A DNA stretch of 39,780 nt from Candidatus Omnitrophota bacterium (GTDB taxonomy: Bacteria; Omnitrophota; Omnitrophia; Omnitrophales; Aquincolibacteriaceae), in NCBI GenBank assembly GCA_030698625.1, contig JAUYMS010000027.1, forward strand, positions 1-39,780, written 5' to 3'. Every line of letters starts with the position of its first letter. Position 1 is the stretch's first letter. Shown one piece after another: positions 1 to 9,140 of this stretch. The translations under genes and the position numbers were made by a program. The notes under the pieces are model-generated. The model was not told the DNA's origin. It saw nothing but the letters and a program-made list of their open reading frames with translations, and did no database searches.

Positions 1-19
1 CTTTTTAACACCGGAAGAC

Positions 20-556
20 TTAACTTTCAAGCGGCACGGTTTTTAGGGGTAACACCACTATATCTGGCTTTACAATGTCAAAGAGGTATCTCAGAACCTG
101 GAGTTGATTATTCTGTCCGTAACCTTGGACGCCAGCATTGATAAAAAGCACTCCCTTTTCCCCGAACTCCTGGTTCAGTAACTCAACAAACCCTTTGCCT
201 GGATCTGCGCTCAGCCCTGCGGTAAAACTGTCGCCTAGCACCAATACACGCTTATGCGTAATGGGAGGGGGCGCCATCTGGCCATTAAAGCCTCCTGATT
301 CCACGTTGTTCGTATAGCCGAATCGCTCATCGCTTCTTAAATTCCCTGAGTTGCCAAAAATGAACCCCTGATCGATAGCACCGCTAAACGACGGCATTCT
401 GCATGCTCCCTGAACTTCCTTGTACGTGCCAACTCCCTTCTTGTCGTACATATCTGCTGCCCGCTGAAAACCCATTATCCACAACACTCCCTCGGAAGCA
501 ACGATGCTTAAAAACACTGCGATAACCAGGGTAATACCATCAGCACGTGAAAACAA
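20..556 (-). CDS. SGNH/GDSL hydrolase-like membrane protein, truncated
   Basis: This is the N-terminal half of an SGNH-hydrolase-like protein of the sort that edits or transfers acyl groups on surface polysaccharides. It has one membrane segment at about residues 8-30. The block I motif LVLGDSFTAG, with its nucleophile serine, follows at about 104-113, and a block III-like NAGVQGYGQNN comes later. The protein stops at 178 residues, just after the PDIVVL strand, so the C-terminal Asp-x-x-His needed for catalysis is absent and no other frame restores it. The TTG start has AGGGGG 8-9 bases upstream. An in-frame TAG five codons upstream separates it from a better ATG at 640, which has its own AAGGAAG site. 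This is the last gene of the polysaccharide operon and is probably a decaying gene; a working non-catalytic protein cannot be excluded. Confidence 0.6.
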   Translation of the reverse strand: MFSRADGITLVIAVFLSIVASEGVLWIMGFQRAADMYDKKGVGTYKEVQGACRMPSFSGAIDQGFIFGNSGNLRSDERFGYTNNVESGGFNGQMAPPPITHKRVLVLGDSFTAGLSADPGKGFVELLNQEFGEKGVLFINAGVQGYGQNNQLQVLRYLFDIVKPDIVVLPLKTVPLES

Positions 557-728
557 TGATTCTGCCCCCTACTCTGCTCCGCGAATAATCTTTTCAGATG
601 GCTGCGCACTAAGATCCAATTCTACCCGAAGCTGTATCATGCTACTTCCTTTCGAAGAGCTTCCTCTCCCATAAAGATAACTTGCCCGACATGTCTGTAC
701 CCTCAGCAACGCCATCAGGTTCCCCACC

Positions 729-1613
729 CTATCCATGAACTAAACCAGCAAGAAATCTCCTCGCTCTTCCCGCGACAACCCCCAGCCTACCCATGAAAAC
801 TGCCACCACACGTTCCAACTTCTGATGCAGCGAGTATTCCGCATGAAAATTGTAATAACTCACATCACTCTTGTCACAAATAATAGCTACCGATCGCCCA
901 AAGATCTCTGATTTTTCCACGCTCCACCCGTTACGCTTCGCTCTTACTTTCAACGACTCAGTAACTTTATGATACCAATCGAGTTCGGATACGCGGCACA
1001 CGAAATACTTATTGAAGCCAATCAAAAAAGGCGCTACCGTTTCTTTCTGCTCCAGCAGCACTTTACTGACAGCCACCGAGACGCCTGGCCAAAAACAGTT
1101 AAAGTAATCATCATGAATGATACAGCCTCTTGCCGACAATCCACTTATCGCCAACCTGAAATCTTTTTCCACTATGTCATCCCTATGAGATCCGTCGATT
1201 GAAAACAAGCGGTTGTTCTTTTCCACTTTATCCAGTGACAGAGTCAGTGAGGAGGCAGCGTCGATTAGGAAGCGATGGTTTGGAATATCTTCCTTCAGAT
1301 ATCTCGCCACATTTGCTATGAACTGACTACACGAAGTAGTCTCCGAGCCTCCAGAATTATCTACATTCTGTTTCTGATCAGAGAAGACATCACAAACCCT
1401 TATGCGCTCATTATCACTTCGCAACAGAGCTAAAAGGATCGTCAGCTTTCCGTGGTAGACACCAATTTCATAAATATCGCCCTTTATGCCGGCTTCTGTT
1501 TGGGCGCATGAAATTTCTGCTATCAGCTCGGCCGCTCCCTTTCGGAGCCAACCCGGAACGTTACGCATGTCACGACGGATGTACGCAAGAATATTCGAGG
1601 GGATCGGTGTCAT
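729..1613 (-). CDS. class I SAM-dependent methyltransferase (Methyltransf_24 type)
   Basis: A predicted SAM-dependent methyltransferase of 294 residues, probably O-methylating a sugar or a polysaccharide precursor in the cytoplasm. The glycine-rich SAM loop is EIGVYHGK at residues 49-56. The FSIDGSHRDDIVEKDF segment at 137-152 and IHDDY at 166-170 match the Asp/His metal and substrate positions seen in TylF/macrocin-type and cephalosporin-hydroxylase-like families. The C-terminal third is basic and less typical. The start codon overlaps the stop of the upstream glycosyltransferase by four bases, which implies translational coupling. The substrate cannot be told from the sequence. Confidence 0.8.
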   Translation of the reverse strand: MTPIPSNILAYIRRDMRNVPGWLRKGAAELIAEISCAQTEAGIKGDIYEIGVYHGKLTILLALLRSDNERIRVCDVFSDQKQNVDNSGGSETTSCSQFIANVARYLKEDIPNHRFLIDAASSLTLSLDKVEKNNRLFSIDGSHRDDIVEKDFRLAISGLSARGCIIHDDYFNCFWPGVSVAVSKVLLEQKETVAPFLIGFNKYFVCRVSELDWYHKVTESLKVRAKRNGWSVEKSEIFGRSVAIICDKSDVSYYNFHAEYSLHQKLERVVAVFMGRLGVVAGRARRFLAGLVHG

Positions 1614-2404
1614 GCCTTTTTGTTGCTACTCTTTTTTTTTAGGTGTGCTTCTAGTAGCTGCAAGGAAAGGATTGTTTCAAACAGAGCCCGCTGAGTTGCA
1701 TAGTGAAGACCGTAAGCCCCATCCAGAATTAGTCCTTTTACGATAAGGGACCCCACAAAAACAACAGGGGGGGCTAGAATGTACATCCTTCGAATGCGAT
1801 CCATGGCGTCGAGTTTTCCCCAGGCAGTAGCTGAGAGCTTTTCTGCTTCCCGTGCTGCATAGGCAGTTTGATTGCGAATCCACGTTTCGGTAGTCTTACG
1901 ATCGTCATGGAGAATATATGATGTTAGCATCGCGATATTCTCGCTGATTCTAAGCCGTTGCGTATGACCGTCTTGGACGTAATGCGCAGACGTCTTCCTA
2001 TACAGAACAACAACGGGGGCATACAGCGACGCCCGCAAGGGCTTACCGCCAACACAATACCTGAAGCGAGCTTCATATCCGCACACATCGGATGGCGGAA
2101 TAAGCCCTTGGAGTTCTTCGGAAAAATCATCAGCTAAAATATAGTCCGCGTCCAGAGCCAGAATCCATTCTGTCCTGATATTCGTCTCGCTAATGGCAAA
2201 ATTCCACTGATTAGCGTGGTTATCAAACTCTCGTTCGTACAGCCTTATGTTATTATACGCTGATGCCGCCGTACAGGTTTCATCCGTGCTAAAACTATCC
2301 ACAACCACAATGTCCTGAGCCCAACGAAGCTTATCCAGATTACGCGCTATATTGGGGGCTTCATTCCGGGTAAGAATGACCGGTGTAATATCGCTAAGCT
2401 TCAT
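1610..2404 (-). CDS. GT2 glycosyltransferase, WaaE/KdtX-like
   Basis: A family 2 glycosyltransferase with a GT-A fold. ILTRNE at residues 10-15 opens the nucleotide-binding fold, VVVDSFSTDET lies at 33-43, and the metal-binding DxD is DAD at 85-87. A hydrophobic stretch at about 206-230 suggests membrane association. This layout is typical of the lipopolysaccharide-core beta-glucosyltransferase-like group (WaaE/KdtX), which transfers a sugar from UDP-glucose or a similar donor. I chose the ATG at 2404 because the longer reading would overlap the preceding gene by about 40 bases and adds nothing resembling the family. It lies 7 bases after the upstream stop and overlaps the next gene by 4. Confidence 0.85.
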   Translation of the reverse strand: MKLSDITPVILTRNEAPNIARNLDKLRWAQDIVVVDSFSTDETCTAASAYNNIRLYEREFDNHANQWNFAISETNIRTEWILALDADYILADDFSEELQGLIPPSDVCGYEARFRYCVGGKPLRASLYAPVVVLYRKTSAHYVQDGHTQRLRISENIAMLTSYILHDDRKTTETWIRNQTAYAAREAEKLSATAWGKLDAMDRIRRMYILAPPVVFVGSLIVKGLILDGAYGLHYATQRALFETILSLQLLEAHLKKKSSNKKA

Positions 2405-2411
2405 AGCGGGC

Positions 2412-3548
2412 TCATATGCATTGTTTGTAAAGTTCCTCCATACGCTTCGCAACTGATTGCCACGTAAATCTTTCCTCTACGAGATGCCTTCCGCGCTCCC
2501 CCATTTCTCTAAGCGCCACAGGATCTGAAAGCGCTTCGCTGATAGCTTCTCCCAAGCACTTAGGGGTCCCTTCCGTCACAATTCCGCAGCGAGCCGCCCG
2601 AATAACCGAAGACAGGCCCACTTCCGGGGTAACAATCACAGGACAAGCGACAGCCATGGCTTCCAACAACACGATGCCAAAACTCTCTGAATACGACGGC
2701 AATACGAGCACGTCTGCCGATGAGAGCAACTTCTCCTTTTCGCTACCCTTTACGGGCCCAACATAATGAATTCTATCTCGAACGCGTTCGTCGTCAATCA
2801 TGGTGCGCAATCTGTTCCAATAGTTCTCTTCATCATTCCCCGCTAGAATGAAGCGAGCATCGCCAACGAATTTGACCGCTCTAACAAGGCGGTCTAGCCC
2901 CTTTTCCCAGTTTATCCGCCCTAGATAAAGCACCGTTTGCTGTCGCCTTTTCGCATCAGGCCTACTCACATCGCGAGGTATCGCATCGATTCCATTTGGA
3001 ATAATAGATACTCTCTTGAGATTTAGGTCAAACTTCTCCAGATCGCTTGCTTCTTTATCACTCGTCACATGAACAGCAGATGCGTTATGAAGGTTCTTCT
3101 TTTCCATCAAGGAAATCCATAACGTTTTGATGAAGGGACTCTTTTTCCGTATCAGTTCCTTCACAAGCATCCCACGCGGAGACTGCACGTAAGGAAGTCC
3201 CACCTGTCTTGCTACGTGCACGGCTTTCCATGTCGGCCATAGATAAATCGAATGCGTATGGACAATATCATACCGCGCCACTTCTTCTTCTAAGGCCTTA
3301 CCCAAACTACTCGAATAATAGAACCGTCGGCAATGACGTGATTGAAAGTACCTTATTCTAACGCCGTCAATGTCCACAGGCTTATCCAAGGGCACCCGTG
3401 AATTTTGCTTTCCGTCAACATTTGTCGTGAAAACGTCGACGGTGTGTCCCCGCTGGGCCAATGCCCTACAAAGCCCATGGACCGAACGAATCGGACCCCC
3501 GTACCTTGTTGCCGGCAAGTAACTTGGGACAACGTGGAGAATCTTCAT
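2412..3548 (-). CDS. GT4 glycosyltransferase
   Basis: A 378-residue GT-B-fold glycosyltransferase. The N-terminal acceptor domain begins MKILHVVPSYLPATRYGGP, the usual GT4 opening with a glycine-rich loop. The C-terminal donor domain has VLYLGRINWEKGLDRL near residues 212-227 and the E-x7-E signature in ESFGIVLLE at about 286-294. It probably adds a sugar from a nucleotide-sugar donor to the lipid-linked repeat unit at the inner face of the cytoplasmic membrane. Its stop lies a few bases before the next ATG and its start 4 bases after the polymerase-like gene. Donor and linkage are unknown. Confidence 0.88.
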   Translation of the reverse strand: MKILHVVPSYLPATRYGGPIRSVHGLCRALAQRGHTVDVFTTNVDGKQNSRVPLDKPVDIDGVRIRYFQSRHCRRFYYSSSLGKALEEEVARYDIVHTHSIYLWPTWKAVHVARQVGLPYVQSPRGMLVKELIRKKSPFIKTLWISLMEKKNLHNASAVHVTSDKEASDLEKFDLNLKRVSIIPNGIDAIPRDVSRPDAKRRQQTVLYLGRINWEKGLDRLVRAVKFVGDARFILAGNDEENYWNRLRTMIDDERVRDRIHYVGPVKGSEKEKLLSSADVLVLPSYSESFGIVLLEAMAVACPVIVTPEVGLSSVIRAARCGIVTEGTPKCLGEAISEALSDPVALREMGERGRHLVEERFTWQSVAKRMEELYKQCI

Positions 3549-3552
3549 TGAA

Positions 3553-4905
3553 CTACCGTGCTGATCGCCTAGCCCCAGCCATACGCGTCATCACAAACCA
3601 GTTAATCATCAAACAAAATACAACGGCTGAAAGAACAGTTGCTGTGATTTCCACAAGTGACCCAATCGATTGCAAAAAGCCAACACCTGGGACAAACCAA
3701 TAAGTAAATCCAGTCCAGTTATCGTTCTTGAGATCTTCAGCCGCCTTGCGGTCAAAATATGCGATCGTAGAGCCCAAAATGAGAAAACCCATAATGACGC
3801 CTGTATTTCCGTAATTGATATAGAATTCCATGACCTGTCCCACACCAACGCTTGTTCCTTCGCCAAATACCATTCCCGTATAGGTGGCCACGAGATCACC
3901 GCTACCCGCAACTACAGGTTTATTGCGCCAGATAATACGCGGCACCATGGCTATGAGAGCATCCCGGAACGTCTTCCCTGACGCGTACTCTATTTGGCCG
4001 CTTTCCAGATAGTCTACAGATGCCCCAACCAGAATGTTCTGGTTTAGTCGCCGGTCAATATCCTCCAATTGATCTTCATCGTGAAGATCCAGCATCTTAA
4101 AGTTACTAACCATTCCACCCATCGTTCCTAAAACACCCATACGGCTACTCTGTCCCCAGGCTGCTTTGCGAATATCCGTGCGAACGTCCATGTAGTTCAC
4201 GAAAAAGGAGAGCCCCAGATAGAGGCTAAAGATGGCTCCCAGTACGAGATGGTATCTCGGCCTATAAAAAATAAAGACAAACAAAAAAACGATAGATGCA
4301 GCACGCACGCCGTATCCGAGAAAGCCAGCTAGAAGTGTAGTGACTGGAAGAAACAAAATTGTGAATAGAAGAATCACAAGAAGCTTTTTCTTATTTGTGT
4401 CTAGATGCGCCTGCCAACACATAAGGCAAAGAGCTGCGATCAGAAGGGTCCATCCCGATTGCGCCATTGTTCCGATGGTTGGAATTCTCCGAATAAACGG
4501 GCCTAAAACAAAATTGAAGAATATAGCTACAAACAGATAAACGGTTGGGAGGCGCCTATTAAAACCTCCTCGAGTCGCAGGTAACGTACGGATTCGACTC
4601 CGCTTTAGAAGTAACGGACCGATGACCACGACGCCAAACGCGAACGCCAAAACACCCAAACAACTTACATTAAACCCCCTTACGACATCGATTGCTCTCA
4701 CCCCGTCCTGTGCAAATTCTCCTGACTCAAAATACCAAGGAAGAGCATAGATCAAAGCGCCGAACCAATGAATCATCGTCAGATCGAATAGATAGGCGAA
4801 AGGAAGACCGACGCTCGGGGTTCGTCTCTTCCACAGATGCCAAACTACAACCGAGACACCAACAAACCAGCCAACCAGGGGTATGATGAGATCACTGCTT
4901 TTCAT
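3553..4905 (-). CDS. Wzy-like O-antigen/exopolysaccharide polymerase
   Basis: A 450-residue integral membrane protein with about ten or eleven predicted helices, for example near residues 8-25, 38-58, 80-103, 120-138, 145-162, 172-195, 198-212 and 217-236, plus several after 355. Between them lies a long, mostly polar segment at about 240-350. This topology, with one large periplasmic loop in the second half, is that of Wzy-type polymerases that join lipid-linked repeat units in the periplasm. Primary sequence in this family is poorly conserved, so the call rests on topology and on its place among glycosyltransferases. The ATG has AAGGGA 8 bases upstream. Confidence 0.7.
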   Translation of the reverse strand: MKSSDLIIPLVGWFVGVSVVVWHLWKRRTPSVGLPFAYLFDLTMIHWFGALIYALPWYFESGEFAQDGVRAIDVVRGFNVSCLGVLAFAFGVVVIGPLLLKRSRIRTLPATRGGFNRRLPTVYLFVAIFFNFVLGPFIRRIPTIGTMAQSGWTLLIAALCLMCWQAHLDTNKKKLLVILLFTILFLPVTTLLAGFLGYGVRAASIVFLFVFIFYRPRYHLVLGAIFSLYLGLSFFVNYMDVRTDIRKAAWGQSSRMGVLGTMGGMVSNFKMLDLHDEDQLEDIDRRLNQNILVGASVDYLESGQIEYASGKTFRDALIAMVPRIIWRNKPVVAGSGDLVATYTGMVFGEGTSVGVGQVMEFYINYGNTGVIMGFLILGSTIAYFDRKAAEDLKNDNWTGFTYWFVPGVGFLQSIGSLVEITATVLSAVVFCLMINWFVMTRMAGARRSAR

Positions 4906-4949
4906 ATACGTTCCCTTTTTACCGCCACCACGTGTTCCGTGATTGTCGC

Positions 4950-5642
4950 TTACTGTTTTTCAAAAATCACCATCCTCTGTCTATCTTGCTCGGCATCCTG
5001 CGATGCATGACCACAACTACTTAGTAAACCAAGATCATGCATCTCCAAACTGGCTTTGCGCGCCTCGCCAGCATAGAAGGACAGCGGACGAGCCACGAGC
5101 GGAAATCCTTGCCATTCGCCAACATCCATGGGCCTGTCCGTCTCATTGACATTGGCGAAGAATCGTCCACCCCTTTTTAGGTGCCTAGCAACCAGCTTCA
5201 TAAATTCTGAAACTTTTTCGTCACTCAGATGAATCAATACCGAAAATGCCCAGACAACATCAAATTCCCTTTTTAAATCGAGATCCGCCTCATTGGTCAA
5301 GAGAACCAGATGCGCTCTCTTGTGATTCAACCTGGCCTCCTTCATCTCCCGTACGGCTTCCTTAAGAACCTCTTCTCGTACGTCTACTCCGTAGTAATGG
5401 CCTTCTTCCAAGTACTGGATTAGCGGAATGCCTCCCCTGAGAGTTCCACATCCCATATCCAACAAATAATCCTGCTTCCGCAAGCTCTGCTTTCTCAAGA
5501 ACTGCAGCTGGAAGGCCCGCTTCATCTTCCACAAAACAGGTTCGCCGACCATTCCGTGGCGTCTTTCCTGCTTCGTATAAAAATATGGGCGTAATCTCCC
5601 ATATGTATACTTCGCAAATCTGATTAAGCGATTAAATACCAT
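4950..5642 (-). CDS. class I SAM-dependent methyltransferase
   Basis: A 230-residue methyltransferase with a Rossmann SAM-binding core. Motif I is LDMGCGTLRGG at residues 61-71. An acidic residue in YYGVDVRE at about 83-90 ends strand 2, and FDVVWAFSVLIHLSD gives the motif II/post-II region. The N-terminal 50 residues are basic, which may help bind the acceptor or membrane. The likely job is methylating a sugar, or capping the growing chain, in the polysaccharide encoded around it. It is flanked by 42- and 44-base gaps, longer than most in this operon, and shows no strong ribosome-binding site. Confidence 0.8.
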   Translation of the reverse strand: MVFNRLIRFAKYTYGRLRPYFYTKQERRHGMVGEPVLWKMKRAFQLQFLRKQSLRKQDYLLDMGCGTLRGGIPLIQYLEEGHYYGVDVREEVLKEAVREMKEARLNHKRAHLVLLTNEADLDLKREFDVVWAFSVLIHLSDEKVSEFMKLVARHLKRGGRFFANVNETDRPMDVGEWQGFPLVARPLSFYAGEARKASLEMHDLGLLSSCGHASQDAEQDRQRMVIFEKQ

Positions 5643-5684
5643 TTGTCAATCAATCCGTCTGCAAGTTAATACACGGGAAACGAT

Positions 5685-6791
5685 TTATTCCTTGTACCCT
5701 GCGATACCTATCTCTTTTAAGACCTTACTTAAGCGCTCTCTGTAAGAATAACCAGAGCTTCGGCATCGCTCATAGCCTCGGCACGCTATTTTTTCGCGTT
5801 CCCTATCGTGAGACAGATAGTACGCGACCTTTTCAAGTAATTCTTCACTCGATGAAAAAAATTCGGCTTCTTTGCCTTCTTCAAAAAAGTCGCAGTGCTC
5901 ATCCGTCCGGTCAGCTAGCAACATCGAGGCCGTGGCCGGAATTTCGAAAGTCCTAGTCGTGTGCTCATCGGGACATACCGACCTTAGAAAACCGATGCCG
6001 ATTGCGGCTGCGGACAAGGCCCACGCATACTCGTCGCCATATATCTCACCGTCCTGAACGCATCTTCCGAGCCGCTCGTCCTTATTTATCATGACCGCAG
6101 CGGTGCCCGCCAGACGGCTCATGCGAAGATATCGTCTTGGTGTCCAAACCCCATCAAGCACATGATTCCAGCCATAGCCCCAAATTTTCAGGCAATGGCC
6201 CGCATCAACAATTTGTCGCAAAAGATTTTCACGGCGCGGCTCCCAACCACCGACAAAACTGAGCTGACTTTGATACTTTTCCATGGTTGTTCTTTTCGCA
6301 GGCAGGAACGGCCGGTGGACCTTTTCACAGAACCCTAACGGCATATATAGAACTCTGTTACCCACGGACGCATAGCTGGCTAGTTCATACCTTTTCGACG
6401 TAACAAGATAATCATATAAAGGTAAGGCCCCTCTCAGCGTTTTGGTTTGTTTCCATTTAAGACTGAGGAGAGGATCCGGTGTGTAATGCAACGTTTTCAG
6501 GCCCTTACTCTTTAACTCGCGGATAATGTCGGCGCCGATATATTCCTGCTTTTCACACCACAACAGATCCGGTTTAGTCTCCCGGACAATTGCGCGCACC
6601 TGATTCGTTACACACTCAACAGCCGAGCCTCGTTCCAGGAATTGTTGAGCATGCCGTGAAAGATAACCGCATTTACTCCATCCTGCTTGTGAATCAATTC
6701 CTGTCACCGTATGACCTAATTCCCGCAACGCATCCAGCCGCATATGCGACGTCTGCCCCAAGGCTATCTGTCCCACAAATAGAATCTTCAC
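5685..6791 (-). CDS. CgeB-family glycosyltransferase
   Basis: A 368-residue protein resembling the CgeB/DUF3880 branch of GT-B glycosyltransferases. The N-terminal half, starting MKILFVGQIALGQTSHMR, has the WCEKQEYIG segment typical of the group. The C-terminal half carries TRTFEIPATASMLLADRTD, followed by FFEEGKEAEFFSS and a terminal helix ending in YSYRERLSKVL. That succession corresponds to the Glyco_trans_1_2 domain and lacks the classical GT4 E-x7-E spacing. It starts 4 bases after the preceding stop. The sugar transferred is unknown. Confidence 0.78.
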   Translation of the reverse strand: MKILFVGQIALGQTSHMRLDALRELGHTVTGIDSQAGWSKCGYLSRHAQQFLERGSAVECVTNQVRAIVRETKPDLLWCEKQEYIGADIIRELKSKGLKTLHYTPDPLLSLKWKQTKTLRGALPLYDYLVTSKRYELASYASVGNRVLYMPLGFCEKVHRPFLPAKRTTMEKYQSQLSFVGGWEPRRENLLRQIVDAGHCLKIWGYGWNHVLDGVWTPRRYLRMSRLAGTAAVMINKDERLGRCVQDGEIYGDEYAWALSAAAIGIGFLRSVCPDEHTTRTFEIPATASMLLADRTDEHCDFFEEGKEAEFFSSSEELLEKVAYYLSHDREREKIACRGYERCRSSGYSYRERLSKVLKEIGIAGYKE

Positions 6792-6795
6792 TACA

Positions 6796-7908
6796 TCACT
6801 CAGTGCATCGAGACCATATTATCGACATAGCCGTCGCGCATTTTTCGGCGTCACAGTGTTGTTCCATCCACGTCCGACCCTCATCGATCATTCGACGGCG
6901 TTCATCATGACTGAGACCGATCACGTGTCTCAACGCTGCTGCCAAATCACTTCCCGCCTGTTTTTCATACAGAATGCCCCCACCACTGTCGCTTACAATT
7001 TCAGCCAAACCACCTGAGCCCTGCCATCCAATGGGTAGGGCCCCTGCGACCCATGCCTCTAAAGCCGTCCGTCCCAGTGATTCGGCGTAGGATGGGCAAA
7101 CCACGGCTGTTGCGGTGCGATACAGAGGCAGCACATCATCGATGAAACCTTCAAAAGTTATGAGCTCGTTAAGACCTAACGCCGAAACCAGCTGCTTCAA
7201 ATTTGCAGCATGAGATTCATCGCCGGGACCAGGCGCTCCTAATATTCTGCATCTGATGTGCCAATGCGTCTGTTCAAGTTCTTTAACAGCACGAATGAGA
7301 ATTTCTTGCCCCTTTTCTTTCGCGAGCCGTCCAGCACATATGATTTCCTCAGGATTCTTCGGGTTCTTCTGCAAGATGCGGGATTTTTTGCTTTCAGGCG
7401 ATTTAAACGGATCATAGATCACGCGAATCTCAACGCCCTTCGAATCTGTTTGTTCCTGCAACTTTCGCTTCATAAAACGGCTAACACAAACAAATGCTTT
7501 CAGATTTTTCGGCAACTGTTTGAATGTCGCAAGATATCTAGCATCGCATAAAAGTCGTAAATGGCTTGCCACCGGAAGGCGAAACAGCATGGTGGCGTAA
7601 GTCGCAATTCGCAGATAGCCAGTTTGATTCAGATGTAGGACATGCGGACGAAAAATTGTGATAATTCTCATTAGCTGAATACATGCCACAAGACGCCACA
7701 CCACGCCTCTCAGATGCAGTTTTTGGGGCAGAACAGGATATACGCGACAACCGAGATCGCGCAGCTTTGGCAAAATATCAGCCTTTACAGGACAGCAAAC
7801 CGCGATATTCCAGCGAGTCGCAATGCTTGTCTCGAGAAGCCCTAGGAGAGAGCGCTCTGAGCCCCATAGCGCTCCTGACGGCTCAACAATGAGAACGCGC
7901 TTTACGAT
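6796..7908 (-). CDS. GT4 glycosyltransferase with an apparent non-standard start
   Basis: A GT-B glycosyltransferase. The C-terminal domain is clear: EEIICAGRLAKEKGQEIL, then ESLGRTALEAWVAGALPIG with the E-x7-E motif. The first ATG/GTG/TTG in frame is a TTG at 7773, but starting there would remove the first strand and helix of the acceptor domain. The frame stays open upstream and encodes RVLIVEPSGALWGSERSLLG, which is the usual GT4 N-terminus. No ordinary start exists in that stretch. Candidates are ATC at 7908 or GTA at 7905, behind AAGGGTGGGG and overlapping the upstream gene's TAA. I annotate from 7908. Either a rare start codon is used or a GTGA overlap has mutated to GTAA. Confidence 0.75.
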   Translation of the reverse strand: MVKRVLIVEPSGALWGSERSLLGLLETSIATRWNIAVCCPVKADILPKLRDLGCRVYPVLPQKLHLRGVVWRLVACIQLMRIITIFRPHVLHLNQTGYLRIATYATMLFRLPVASHLRLLCDARYLATFKQLPKNLKAFVCVSRFMKRKLQEQTDSKGVEIRVIYDPFKSPESKKSRILQKNPKNPEEIICAGRLAKEKGQEILIRAVKELEQTHWHIRCRILGAPGPGDESHAANLKQLVSALGLNELITFEGFIDDVLPLYRTATAVVCPSYAESLGRTALEAWVAGALPIGWQGSGGLAEIVSDSGGGILYEKQAGSDLAAALRHVIGLSHDERRRMIDEGRTWMEQHCDAEKCATAMSIIWSRCTE

Positions 7909-9122
7909 CGCCCCACCCTTTTTAAGCTTGTGCCGCCAAGTATGGCGTCTAGGACCGGCCTGTATTGCACATCATAATTGTAGAGGGTAAGGTGAAGCTT
8001 CCGCGCCTTCTCACTCATTGTTCTCCGCCGCTTCTCGTCACCCAATAATCCTTTTACTGCTTCAGCAATGTCTCTTGGCTTCTCTGCGTTGACACTAACA
8101 CCTATACCGTTTAGATCAATTAATTCTTTAACGCCGGGTTCTGCATTGGAAATCTGCGGGACGCCACACGCCATATATTCAAATCTCTTGTTTGATGCAC
8201 CTGCCATATATTTAAAATTCAGCGAAACTGGTTTCGGCATGCCAAAAGCCAGATCGGCATCCACAGTATAGGAAAAAACATTTTTATACGTAAGGTGCCC
8301 AAGAAAGATGACACGTTTAGACACGCCCGCACGTCCCGCGATCACCGCTAATTCCCGTCTAAACGACTCATCTACCCGTCCAAGGAACACCATCACAGCG
8401 TCATCAGGCCACCATCTCACAGATTCAACAATCCGTTCCGCATAATAGTTGCTGCATACAACTCCTTGAAAAAAAACGATGTGTTTTGCATCTACGCCAA
8501 GTTTTCGAAGATCTCTTCTCAGCCGCCCTCGCGGAAGCACTTCGACGCGCCGCGGACAGTTGTTTACGACCTCAATGCGGGCATTTTTTAATGGCGTGAG
8601 ATTCTGCATGAATTCTTTTCTATGCTTGTCTGGAACTACAACTAGATTCGCACCCTGGCTACGTCTGGCGGCCATAATGTCCTGTACACCACTCCACAAT
8701 CGTTCCCGCTCACCGTAGCCCAAGTAATCATGGTAATGATGCACTGTAAATCTGCGCTTATCCAAGTGCCATTTGAGGGCCATAATTCCGCTACTGTCGT
8801 AACCAATACGTGCCTGCATGTCGCTTCCGGAGTCCAATTCCCAAGCCCGTCGCGTAAACACGATATTCCTCCACGCCCTTGCCGCCCTCATGGCCATACC
8901 AGTTGAACGGGATGTGCTCAAGGCCTTCTTAGCACTTTGCCATAATGGTCGGACGAGTCTGACATTACCGTTAAGCTGAGAATCGGGCGCGGCCATACCG
9001 CCGTCAAGCAATATAACGCGCAAGCCAGCTTCCGCAAGAATGTTCGCCTGATTTAACGTAGGGGGGTAGTAATCAGTCCCGGATCGCTGAACTAATAGCA
9101 CGCTCTCCCTAAGCCCGTTCAT
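7902..9122 (-). CDS. glycosyltransferase, GT-B fold (GT4-like)
   Basis: A 406-residue GT-B glycosyltransferase with a divergent N-terminal domain and a recognisable C-terminal donor domain. VMVFLGRVDESFRREL and RVIFLGHLTYKNVFSY are the two Rossmann strands. ASNKRFEYMACGVPQISNAEPG is the nucleotide-sugar-binding segment in place of the classical E-x7-E, and a terminal helix SEKARKLHLTLYNYDVQ closes the fold. The ATG is at 9122. The stop TAA overlaps the apparent start of the next gene. It belongs to the polysaccharide operon by position; the donor is not predictable. Confidence 0.82.
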   Translation of the reverse strand: MNGLRESVLLVQRSGTDYYPPTLNQANILAEAGLRVILLDGGMAAPDSQLNGNVRLVRPLWQSAKKALSTSRSTGMAMRAARAWRNIVFTRRAWELDSGSDMQARIGYDSSGIMALKWHLDKRRFTVHHYHDYLGYGERERLWSGVQDIMAARRSQGANLVVVPDKHRKEFMQNLTPLKNARIEVVNNCPRRVEVLPRGRLRRDLRKLGVDAKHIVFFQGVVCSNYYAERIVESVRWWPDDAVMVFLGRVDESFRRELAVIAGRAGVSKRVIFLGHLTYKNVFSYTVDADLAFGMPKPVSLNFKYMAGASNKRFEYMACGVPQISNAEPGVKELIDLNGIGVSVNAEKPRDIAEAVKGLLGDEKRRRTMSEKARKLHLTLYNYDVQYRPVLDAILGGTSLKRVGRS

Positions 9123-9140
9123 TTATCACGACGCCTGTTG

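Noticed and set aside
569-571. Stop-codon recoding (TAG as an amino acid) in the SGNH gene
   Set aside because: TAG ends other ordinary genes in the window, and the SGNH gene is also truncated at its C-terminus, so gene decay or reinitiation explains it better.
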